64,000 bases of DNA from Fonsecaea monophora. Taxonomy: Eukaryota > Ascomycota > Eurotiomycetes > Chaetothyriales > Herpotrichiellaceae. How positions within the stretch are numbered: position 1 is the first letter of the stretch; each line of letters begins with the position of its first letter. The notes below the pieces were generated by a model. That model was not told the origin of the DNA. It worked only from the letters and a program-made list of their open reading frames with translations, and did no database searches. The DNA is taken from assembly GCF_001642475.1 (NCBI RefSeq), contig NW_019173980.1:62001-126000 (forward strand), in the 5' to 3' direction. A program made the translations under genes and the position numbers. Shown piece after piece: positions 55,342 through 64,000 of the stretch.

Positions 55342-58113
55342 TTACAGAGCAAACACGCCGATCAGTGCGACCGCGATGGCCGAGAGCATGGCAAGGCCGT
55401 TCAGTGTCGTGCGGCCCGCTGCACCGGTGTACTGCGCCACCCAGGGGCTGGTGCTCGCGGGGGCGACTGGCGTGACCGGCGTGGCAGAGTTGCTGGCCGC
55501 GGCGACCCACGCTGATGGGGACGCGGACACGGGCGCAGACGAAGACTGCACGGGCGCGACGGTCAAGGTGGTCGCGAGGGTCACGCTCGGGCTCACCCAC
55601 GCGCTGCCTGTGTCCGTCGAGACAGGCGACACGGGTTTGCCGCTGCCGCTGTCGCTGCCGCTGCCACTACCCCAGCCCCAGGATCCGCTCGGTCCTGGAG
55701 CTGGAGCGGTCGAGGTCGGCACGACGGCCGGCGAGGTGTTTCCAGCTGGAGCTGCGCACGGCACGGTCGCGACGATCGGCTTGCTGAATGGCCAGCCGGC
55801 AGACGGCGTGAAGGTCACGGTCGTCATGCACGCCGTGGGCACGGGGGTCTCGGTGCAGCCGCAGTGCGTGGTCGTGATGGTGGTGGTCTTGGTGGTATAG
55901 CCTGTAGAGCACGGTTCCGTCCATGTTTCTGCGACAAGGCACGAAAGAGAGTCAGTTTTCTATCGAAGTCTGTGGGATCTTGGGCGACATCAAAGAAATA
56001 AGGGAGCGGTGCTTTTAGAGAGAGAGAGAGAGAGAGACTAGAGACTAGAGACTTACTGGTAATTGTCACGGTCACGATCGAGTCCGAGTCACTCCAGTCG
56101 CCCCAGGTCGTTGCTGACGTTGTCGTCGCCGGATCGAAAGGCTTGCTGCTCGATGTGGTCCAGTCTTGCCACTGGAATGTGGACGAGCTCGATGAAGCGG
56201 GCGTGCTGAAGCTCACGGGGCTGGAGCTCGGGCCGGACCAGTCTGCCCAGGTCGTAGTAGTGGCGGTGGAAGGCTCGGACGTCGTCGCTGGCCCTCCGCC
56301 GTAATGGGTGCTACTACTGCTACTACTGCTGGTGGTGCTGCTGCTGGGGAAGAAAGGTCCTCCCGTAACGGATTGCGACGTGGTGCTTGTCTCTGGAAGG
56401 CTGGTGGAGCTGCTGGGGGTTGTGGTGGGCACATACGGCGAGGTGGTCGTTACGGTTGAGCTGGTCGTGTCGATGACAGGCCCACCGGTTGTGGGTGCCG
56501 ATGTGCTGCTGGACTGGGTGGTCGTCAACGTCGAGCTGGTGGTGTCAATGACAGGGCCACCGGTTGACGGTGCCGATGTGCTGCTTGACTGGGTGGTCGT
56601 CAACGTCGAGCTGGTGGTGTCAATGACAGGGCCACCGGTTGACGGTGCCGATGTGCTGCTTGACTGGGTGGACACGGGGCTCGTTGAAGTGACCGGCGTG
56701 GTTGTGGTTGTGGTGGTGGTAGTCGAGGTCGTGGTCGATGATGATGACGGTGTCGATGACGGTGCCGATGTCGTGGTGACCAGTGTAGTTGTGGTTGTCG
56801 TCGTAGTTGAAGTTGTCGAGGTCGAAGTCGAGGTTGTGGTCGAAGTTGAAGTTGTCGTGGTGACGGGTCGGGATTGATAAATCTTGACAGAGTTGACATC
56901 CCAATATGCCTCCCTGAACTGCGCAGGGTTGCTGCCAACAAAGACGGAGCACTGACTCACGCCCGTTCTGGCTGCACAACCACCGCTGGACCAGGTCGCG
57001 TCGGCCCAGTCGCCGCAGAAGGTGGTGTCAAAGATGATCCTGTGATCCTCAAAGTTGGCATCGATATCGCAGCCTGGGCCGTTGAAGATGGAGGCCGGCA
57101 ATCCCCAACCAGAAGGGTCAGGACTTCCAGACGCGATGTCCGAAGGGATGGAGTTTCGGGGGAAGAACCAGATCTTGATGGCGTCCGATTTCCACTCCAT
57201 CGCATAGACACCACCTCGGTTGGAGTTGAAGCCCGGTCCGTAGCTGTTGGAGTGGGTGTCGAAAGCACCACAACCTTGGGCATTGGCGCCCGTGTTGACG
57301 TCGTACTGACAGTTGACACCGTTCGAAGTACCGGTCATTTCCAAGGGACTTTGAGAAATAACGCAGGTGCCAGCAACGTGGGCCGCGGTGAGCACGGTGT
57401 TTTGGTTGTTGGCGCCTTCGATAATGTCGACTTCTCCGTCTGAGGTAGAACCACGTTAGTATCCCCATCCTTGAAAAACGACGAGGCCGTTCGTCCATCC
57501 TGGAACTCCCACGGGACGAGCGCCCAGACGAAGCAATGGACAAGACTCACTATAGGGCCATGTGCCAGAACCGAGAGTCCAGAATGCTGGCCAGACACCG
57601 CAGCCCGAGCCATCTGTCGTGGTAGGCATGTGTTTGATGTCGGCGATAAAGAGACCATGTGTCCACGACTTGACGCTTTCAATCCTGACACTCGGCCGTC
57701 CGACACCGTTGATACCCGAGTACGCCACGTTGCCATTGTATGGGTTCTGGCTGTCAACTTTCATTTGTACCGACCCGCCATTCGAAGAGATCAAGTTGTT
57801 TGCCCGGGCAGTACCCTCATCAACATAACTGTCCAGAGTCAATCTTCGACATCGCAACATGATCCTCGGGGAACGTACGTGACGAAGCCATGGGTCGGAT
57901 CGGCGTCCTGAGCACTCGTCAGCAATAAGACTCTATAGCGGATGGCATCCCGCGAACCGCAAAAAAGTTGAACCCATCGAAGAAATTTGAGCCCGAATAT
58001 TCCGTGTCCAGTGCATAGTAGGTTGAAGTATCAGCAAAAGCAGACGAAGAAAGCAACAACAAAGCAGAAACGAGTGTGGTGCTCGACCTCAGAAGGAGTG
58101 ATGAGGACGGCAT
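55342..58113 (-). CDS. GPI-anchored GH16 cell-wall glycosidase (endo-1,3(4)-beta-glucanase-like)
   Basis: Five exons (58113-57958, 57907-57879, 57828-57551, 57439-56057, 55928-55342) give 810 aa; exon 2 is only 29 nt (DADPTHGFV region). The signal peptide is clear (LVSALLLLSSSAFA). The GH16 domain (about 30-320) shows YSGSNFFDGFNFF, YVDEGTA, GVWPAFWTLG and the catalytic NGEVDIIEG, with E157 as nucleophile, D159 and E162 as acid/base. It resembles fungal laminarinase/mixed-linkage glucanase-like proteins of the plasma membrane and wall. Then follow about 300 residues of Ser/Thr mucin-like sequence with a 25-aa tandem repeat, a Cys-containing segment (HCGCTETPVPTACMTTVTF), and a hydrophobic C-terminus (LAMLSAIAVALIGVFAL) that serves as GPI signal. 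Substrate (beta-1,3 or mixed-linkage glucan) is inferred. Confidence 0.93.
56017..56036. repeat. AG dinucleotide repeat in the last GH16 intron
   Basis: Ten AG units within the 128-bp intron 4, next to three partial GACTAGA units. Confidence 0.85.
56446..56670. repeat. 75-bp tandem repeat, 3 copies, in the GH16 linker
   Basis: Copies at 56446-56520, 56521-56595 and 56596-56670. Copies 2 and 3 are identical over 75 bases; copy 1 differs at several positions. Each encodes 25 residues containing STGGPVIDTTSSTLTTT in the Ser/Thr-rich stalk. The unit is a multiple of three, so gain or loss keeps the frame. Confidence 0.95.
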
Positions 58114-60756
58114 AGTGGTAAACGAGTGACACGCGAACGTGAGATAAGGAATGGACTGGCGACACAAAGCACACGCAACAAAGGAGAAGGGAGACAAGGA
58201 CAAGTAGGCACAATAGGTTTTCTATAGATGCTCCGAACCAGGCGACGCCATGGCTAGCATCTAGATTTGGGGGCCATCCAAGGTTCCACCCACAACGCTT
58301 GTAATGCGCAATTGCCACAAGGCGCTTCGGATGTGGCACGTTGGCTGTAAATTGACTCACCGAATTGGTTAGCGAGATCAAGGTCTCAAGGAGATGTAAC
58401 GCCTCTCAGGCAAGCCACTCGATCCGGCATATTGAACATGCAAGGATCCTTACAAGGAGGATTCAGGCTCCCGCGAACAGGTCGGACGACGGCACATTCA
58501 GTCTGTCTGGTGCTTAGGAAGCGTCTGCTTCATCTGAAATCAAAGGCTGTGGAGGCCTCAAAAGCCGTTGATCGATTTTGGATGGGTATTGTGGGAACAG
58601 CTCCGCATCCAATTTAGAAACCGATCTCGAGTCCAGTCGTCAGTGTGGGAGCAAGCGAGGCTTTCTACCGACGTGATGGAATTTGTGTGGGAATGGGTCG
58701 GAGAAAAGGTAAAAAGGAATAGTCCAAGCAAGCGTCGAAAAGGAGGCAAAGGAGGCACAGATAGCCTCGTGATGGTGGAGCTTAGTTATTGCTTGGCGCC
58801 AGCTAGGCCAATCAAGATGACATATCAACTCCACTTGGACGTCCATAACGTCCCGAAACGGAAGCAAACAACTCAAAAGTTCCCCTGAACCATGCAATTT
58901 CTTCGTCACTATCCCTTGTCTGAGGTGTCTATTATTATTTGTTGTCGTTGCTTCTTCTCTATTCGTGAACTGTGGCTGAGCTGTGTCGAAATCGTTCGGG
59001 CCACGATCGCCAGCCAGCCACGTGTCGCTACTGAAGTCGGGGCGGATCGGGCTGCTGGTAGGGTGATCACCCGCACCGAATCTGTTTTCCACCACCGCAT
59101 TTTGCATGTTTTTGGCGAGTCAACAGGCGACAGCGCGTGTAAACATTGGGCGTTTGAACTTTCGAATGAGTGATTGCCCACATTTAAACGGGAAATGAAA
59201 TTGCCATGCCCAATTTGATCCTGACAAAGTCGACCTTAACGCCAAAAACATAACAGGGCACTTGGTGAACGCGTCCTTGAGCAACACATTGAGTCCCACG
59301 AGCTATATAAATGTCTGCATGTCGACGTCCGCGGTGAGCGCCCACGATTAAACCAACCTGCCGATCACACATCTGTTGAAGGCATGCCTAAGTGAGTCAG
59401 CAAATTACTTCCCATATGCAGCCTTCGAGTTATATTCTTTGCTGTGTGTTGGCATGCATGCATAAATTTGCGATCCGCGGTTGAAGCGCGATGGTTTACG
59501 CCAAATCAGGACTTCTACTAAATATGATGAGTAGCATGTGTCCAGCGCTGCCATAACCTATCAAATTTCAGTGTACCTTCAAAGTCTGGCTCCAGGCGTA
59601 AGCTTGGGGGTTGACTTACCAGCTTCTCGTCTTTCCTTGTGTAGGGGACTGGGACTGTTGCTTCGTAAACCATTCAACCGCCTTGAAGACAATTTGTATC
59701 TGCTTCTTTCGAACATCGAGTTCATCTTTCCTGAAATCGCAGCGCAGTTGCCAGAGACAAAATCTAGCTGACACAGCATAAATATAGCCAGCGTGCAACG
59801 CGTCTTGTTGCTGTGAGCGAGTTAAAGGAAATGCTCCGAGGCTTCTCTTTCATTTCCCCGAATATGGAGCGTGTCTTTGTTGGATCGACCACTGTGCGAA
59901 TTGGCAATGTATAAGATGTACATCTGCCATGCCAGTTTCGTGTCTCGATTGGGGACCTGTCAAGATGGCACCTGAAGTTGAATTTAAGCTCTTTGGTACT
60001 AGAGTCCTTTATTGGCGCTCGAGTTGAGCATGCTGGAGGTTTGCGAAACCGAATTGAGAACCTCTTCAGTAGTAACTGCGAATGCAGTATTTACCGATCA
60101 AGTGTCCATTGATGGTATGGGAGTCACTAAGGGAACCGTACGAGGGTGTACTTCTCTTCCCAGGATGAACTCGAGGTGATGAGTGAACAATGGCGCCGCA
60201 GATAAAGTGTTGGAAAAGCCGACAAGTCATGTATGTAAGCGAATATTCTCGGAGGAATTGTCATATACTTTCTCCCCGTCCAAGAGCCTCTTCACTTCCT
60301 GAACTTTGCCCGTCGACGTATCAGTACCTGGCCGGCTAGTCATCTGCAAAGATGTGGTAATGCTTCCTTGATGATAAAGGACGGAGAAACTGCGCAAAAC
60401 TCTTCCCCAGCTCCCTTTGGTCCCTCAGGGCGTCGTCTTACGCAAGCAGGCTCGAATGATCCGGCATTGGTAGTCCACCCATGCTCTCGTTCCCACGTCC
60501 ATCCGCAACCAGTCGGCAGATGTTATTTCTGTGGGGGAGACCACCTCAAAACTAGTCGCAGTATTTGGAGGAGTTACGACGTGGTGACCCCAACTCATCA
60601 TGCATCTCCATGGATGTCCCTCACGACGATGATAGCGCATTTCACCGGTCGACACAGGATGCGACGGTCGCAGACCCTCTACCTGTTCCCTGATACCCGC
60701 AGGCCCCGGTCAGGAAGTGGTATTGTCAACATCACGGCCGTTCTCAGACAACCAAG
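58114..60756. other. Divergent intergenic region, GH16 / monooxygenase
   Basis: 2.64 kb. No gene supported; frames are short or lack ATG starts. ACGCGT occurs at 59269-59274 and 59798-59803, far from any start. Confidence 0.45.
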
Positions 60757-62391
60757 ATGCCACTGATTCGAGTGGGAATTGTTGGCGCCGGCATCGGTGG
60801 CCTGGCCGCTGCCATTGCCATTGCCCGCAGTGGATGTAACGTCACGATCCTCGAGCAGGGTGTCGACATAGGCGAGATTGGCGCTGGCATTCAGCTGCAT
60901 CCCAACGTATCCCGTCAACTGATCCGCTGGGGTGTCGACAAGATCATTGAGAATGACCTGGTCGAGCCGGAAGAACTCAACACTTGGGACTGTGGGAGCG
61001 AACTGCGCTTGATCGGACGCACTGATCCGAAACAGGTCGCGAGGCAAGCCGGCTTTCCCTGGTGGGTGGTCCGTCGCGACCATCTCTACACGGGACTCGC
61101 CCAGTCGGCCTCGGAACATGGCGTCAAGTTGATCATTCAAGCGAGAGTGGAACACATCGACGATAGCTCGTCCCCTGTGATGGTCGTCACATCCTCTGGA
61201 CAGACGTACGAGTTTGACCTCTTGGTCGGCGCGGATGGCCTCAGATCTACCGTCAGACAATATCTCTATCCTGGCGTCATGCCATATCCGCCTAACAAGC
61301 TATGTGCCTATCGAGGCGTGCTACCATTCTCTTTGATCTACAGAGAAATTCCCGAGGCAAAACTATTCGTCGGTAACAGATTGGACACTTGGGTCGGACC
61401 AAAAGGGTGTGAAACATGACTGCTTGGAGCTGCAGAGTTGAAAAGCTTACAGAAAGGACAGATATGTGCTGACCTATCCTACTTGCGGAGGAAAAGAGCT
61501 GAATGTCGTGACCGCAGCCGAGTCCAAAGACTATGTGACCAAAATGGAAGACATCAACATCGAAGACTTCTACGGGTAGAGAGGTATAGCCCCCATCTCA
61601 ACATGGCTGACCATGTCCGTGACAGGTTCTATACCAACTTCCATCCATTCGTCCAGAAGCTCCTGCGTCTGGTCAAATATACCAAACGCTGGCCTTTGCT
61701 GCAAACACCTCGAATGCCGTCCTGGTCCAACAAAGCCAAGAACATTGTCATGATAGGCGATGCAGTTCATGCAATGCAGAACCATATGGCCCAAGGTGCG
61801 GGAACAGCTATTGAAGACGGAGCATTCCTGGGCCAGGTCATTAGCGAGGTAGCCCGCGGCGCCATCGACGTGTCGGAAGCCGTGACTCTGTTTGAACAGA
61901 GACGGATGCCGAAAGCATGGATCAAGCAACAACTCAGCCTCCAATCCGGGTCAATGTATACCTTGGCGCGACCGGAGGATCGTGAAAAGCGCAACCGAGC
62001 GGGCAGGTTTGAAGTCGCCCGGTGGGAGGACAACCCAGCCCGACAGGAGCACAGCCATATCGAATACCGCAATTGGCCGGTGGCCCGTTGCCTCGAGACG
62101 GCCAAATCAATTTGGTATTACGATGCCGAAGGAGACGCCGACAATGCAGTGCTGGAATATTTGATGAACAAGGGCACCGTGGACGGTTTCACTCAGATGA
62201 GTGAGAATCTAAGCCACAAATGGAGTTCGATCGTGTTTGGAAACGGAGTCGACGGCAGCTGGGTCGAGCCCCAGGTCGACTACCAGCACATGAAGAGCTC
62301 TCTCTACAGAAGCAACGAAGCCGTGAGGGATGGGATACAGGAGTACGGTCTGCATGAACAGGATTATGATCGTTTCGGAAAGGGGTTGTAA
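60757..62391 (+). CDS. FAD-dependent monooxygenase (salicylate hydroxylase-like)
   Basis: Three exons (60757-61406, 61453-61575, 61626-62391) give 512 aa; the two introns are 46 and 50 bp. The FAD fold is intact: GIVGAGIGGLAAAIAIARSG (dinucleotide-binding GxGxxG), the DG motif GADGLRSTVR, and GDAVHAMQNHMAQGAGTAIEDG for the flavin ribityl and pyrophosphate. The region GPKGKDRYVLTYP matches the phrase before the substrate pocket in this family. Group A aromatic hydroxylases use NAD(P)H and O2 to hydroxylate, sometimes with decarboxylation, phenolic acids. There are no clustered biosynthetic genes next to it, which favours catabolism of an aromatic compound over a secondary-metabolite role. The C-terminus is about 60 residues longer than in typical family members. 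The substrate is unknown. Confidence 0.93.
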
Positions 62392-63400
62392 CTGCGCCAG
62401 AGCACAGCAGGTAATGTTAGCAGGCGCCAGTGCCGCAAATAATTAGCTTGTAACCTAAAGACCTACCACCCGGTTAGTGTCTTACTAACTACATCTTTTA
62501 ACGTCATCGATGTGTCGAATAAGGAAATAAAGAGCACAAGCAAAGGCGGGGTTGCGGTCTGCAGCCACAATGATCAGCTGCGCCCCAGGCTGCCCAGTTA
62601 ATATGAGCTGAGATGCCCCCGCTTCTGCCTGCGCCCAACGCTCTCACCACTCTGTACCACTCGCTTTCTGTGCCTTCATCCTCCGACATGTGAAGCTTAC
62701 AATGGAGCTTCCAAGCTCTCCCTCTCGGTGATTGGCACAGCTCAAAACTGATCAGCCTGACCGCATCTCTCAACCCAGAATGCCCAGTCAGAAGCTTAGC
62801 GGGCTTGCGGGGTCTTGTTCGAGGCTGTGAGGGATGGATGTGTTTCCACGCCCAAGTCTGTTACCCTCGTTTTTTTTTTTTCAATCGACCAAAGTCTCCA
62901 GTCCACCGGCTCATCAAGCTGTATTTTCCCTGCATGCACCCAGAATCCACGGACTTTTAGTCGTTAGTTGCATCCACCTTCATCTTGCGCCCCGTCCCAA
63001 AACCGTTGTCCGCCCTGTTCCGCACATCCCATTGGGAAGAAACACGCGCCTACAGCCGGCGAGCCAATCTAGAGAGGGGATGTCATCTGCCACGTTTTCA
63101 ATGCCAGGCATACGAGCTCCATCCCGATAGGTGCGGCTTTGCTTTTCTTCTTGCTTGTTGCTCCCTCACTGCATCATGGTGTTGAACCGACCACGGTCCA
63201 GGCAGATGCGCCCATGCTTGGTTCTGCTCAGCCTTATCTACCAAGTCCTGTAAAAAGAAAAGGACAGAAGCCATCGACCACGACTCACAAGGCTTCACTC
63301 TTCAGCCTCTTTCATCACATCTCAATTTCCTCTTTGCACTTGCAGGCGACATTTTCTGCCATCACAGATTCCTGCCAGAGAGAGGTTGATCAGAGATATA
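62392..63400. other. Intergenic region before the second F-box gene
   Basis: 1.0 kb; contains a T-run (62871-62881) and pyrimidine-rich tract near 63140-63360. No gene supported. Confidence 0.45.
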
Positions 63401-64000
63401 ATGCTTCGGTCATACAAAGCTCAGCAGGCAGCTAAACTCTGGAACAGTTGTCCTGCAGCAGACCGTCTCGTCTTCTTCAGCGTTCCTCCAAAGGTATCTT
63501 CTGATAGACCTTTTCTGTTGCGGAAGAGCACATACTAATCTGAATGCGTCGTGGAGCTCGACTTGACATCTGGCCTAGCCGATAGCGAGCGGAAAGAAAC
63601 CATCGAAGACAGAAAACACGCCAATATCACGGTAACGAGTGTCTCCTCTGCACACTCCTCTCGGAGAAAGACAAACATTACCAGTCTCCCACACGAGATC
63701 ATCCTCGACATTGCTACGTATCTTCATCCTGTTGACCGCGTCTGTCTCGGACTGTCCTGCAAAGCCCTGCTGTACTCAGCCCTCCCTACCCTAAATGTCA
63801 CGCGCTCAGACTGGCTGCGCTTCCACGATCAGCGATACAGCTTTATCCTTCCTCATTTGCCTACCCTCTATGTACGACTCGCGCACGGCTGGGTGCCCAA
63901 GGACAAATTCCGCTACTGTTACCGATGTTCCAAGATCCTCCCGCGGTCGTATGAATACTTTTGGGTGAGACTGCGCAGGGCAAAAAGCCCCAGGTTCCGC
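63401..64000 (+). CDS. F-box protein, 3' end cut by the window
   Basis: Partial gene. Proposed exons 63401-63493 and 63557-64000 (open to the window end), joined by a 63-bp intron with GTATCT donor, TACTAAT branch site and GGAG acceptor in phase 0; exon 2 alone has no in-frame ATG. The protein begins MLRSYKAQQAAKLWN. The F-box reads ITSLPHEIILDIATYLHPVD then RVCLGLSCKALLYSAL. Further on, FRYCYRCSKILPRSYEYFW gives a CxxC pair and an LP phrase that match CRACFRFLPW of the F-box protein at 540-1358. Likely an SCF substrate receptor of the same family. The start exon is inferred. Confidence 0.75.

Noticed and set aside
55202..55900. 232-codon plus-strand frame with Ala/Val/Pro runs
   Set aside because: Antisense of the GH16 C-terminal exon, which ends in a good GPI signal.
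56308..56877. 189-codon plus-strand Val-rich frame
   Set aside because: Antisense of the Ser/Thr-rich GH16 stalk; its composition is the complement of Thr/Ser codons.
60757..62391. Monooxygenase as part of a secondary-metabolite cluster
   Set aside because: Neighbours are a GH16 protein and an F-box protein; no synthase, transporter or cluster regulator within the window.

Overview
This window looks like nuclear DNA of a filamentous ascomycete (Pezizomycotina). Introns are short (46 to 208 bp) with GT..AG ends, intergenic leaders are long and pyrimidine-rich, and the gene set is fungal: Set1, Rad2/XPG, Cac2, PP-Z, Srs2, a GPR1/FUN34/YaaH acetate-type transporter, a GPI-anchored GH16 glycosidase and F-box proteins. 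The overall style suggests Eurotiomycetes, perhaps Chaetothyriales, but that placement is a guess. There is no operon logic; genes lie on both strands with their own promoters. I found no transposon, tRNA or rRNA gene. Gene models were spliced by hand so that all intron phases agree.

Layout: an F-box protein (540-1358, +); the repair nuclease RAD2 (2387-6457, -); the CAF-1 subunit CAC2 (6985-9433, -, six exons including a 16-nt one); protein phosphatase PP-Z (10640-12398, -); a NatC LSM-like auxiliary subunit (13796-14137, -); a five-exon protein with a possible ADP-ribosyltransferase-like fold (14728-16727, +); the H3K4 methyltransferase SET1 (17387-21243, +); TRM112 (22403-22888, -); a second, distant ADP-ribosyltransferase-like protein (25331-27037, +). 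A 7-kb gene-poor stretch (27038-34050) follows and holds one weak spliced ORF. The right half carries a GPR1/FUN34-type transporter (34051-35121, +); a MEMO1 homologue (37585-38718, -) divergent from a small PIP-box protein (39285-39896, +); a degenerate RING coiled-coil protein (41231-42778, -); an Irc21-like cytochrome b5 protein (44934-45845, +); an ER FKBP with a KDEL tail (46530-47054, -); two unknown small proteins; the helicase SRS2 (51624-54632, +); a GPI-anchored GH16 protein with a 75-bp tandem repeat (55342-58113, -); a salicylate-hydroxylase-like FAD monooxygenase (60757-62391, +); and the start of a second F-box protein cut by the window end.

Themes: genome-maintenance and chromatin genes are common here (RAD2, CAC2, SET1, SRS2). 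Three proteins (Rad2, the small 203-aa protein, Srs2) carry a canonical PCNA-binding PIP box. ACGCGT (MluI cell-cycle box, the MBF site in yeasts) lies close upstream of SRS2, the 203-aa protein (two copies) and SET1. The most novel point is the pair of divergent proteins (536 and 547 aa) that both show an ordered Arg / Ser-x-Ser(Thr) / Glu pattern like that of R-S-E ADP-ribosyltransferases, inside what I believe is a fungal domain of unknown function (DUF7587).
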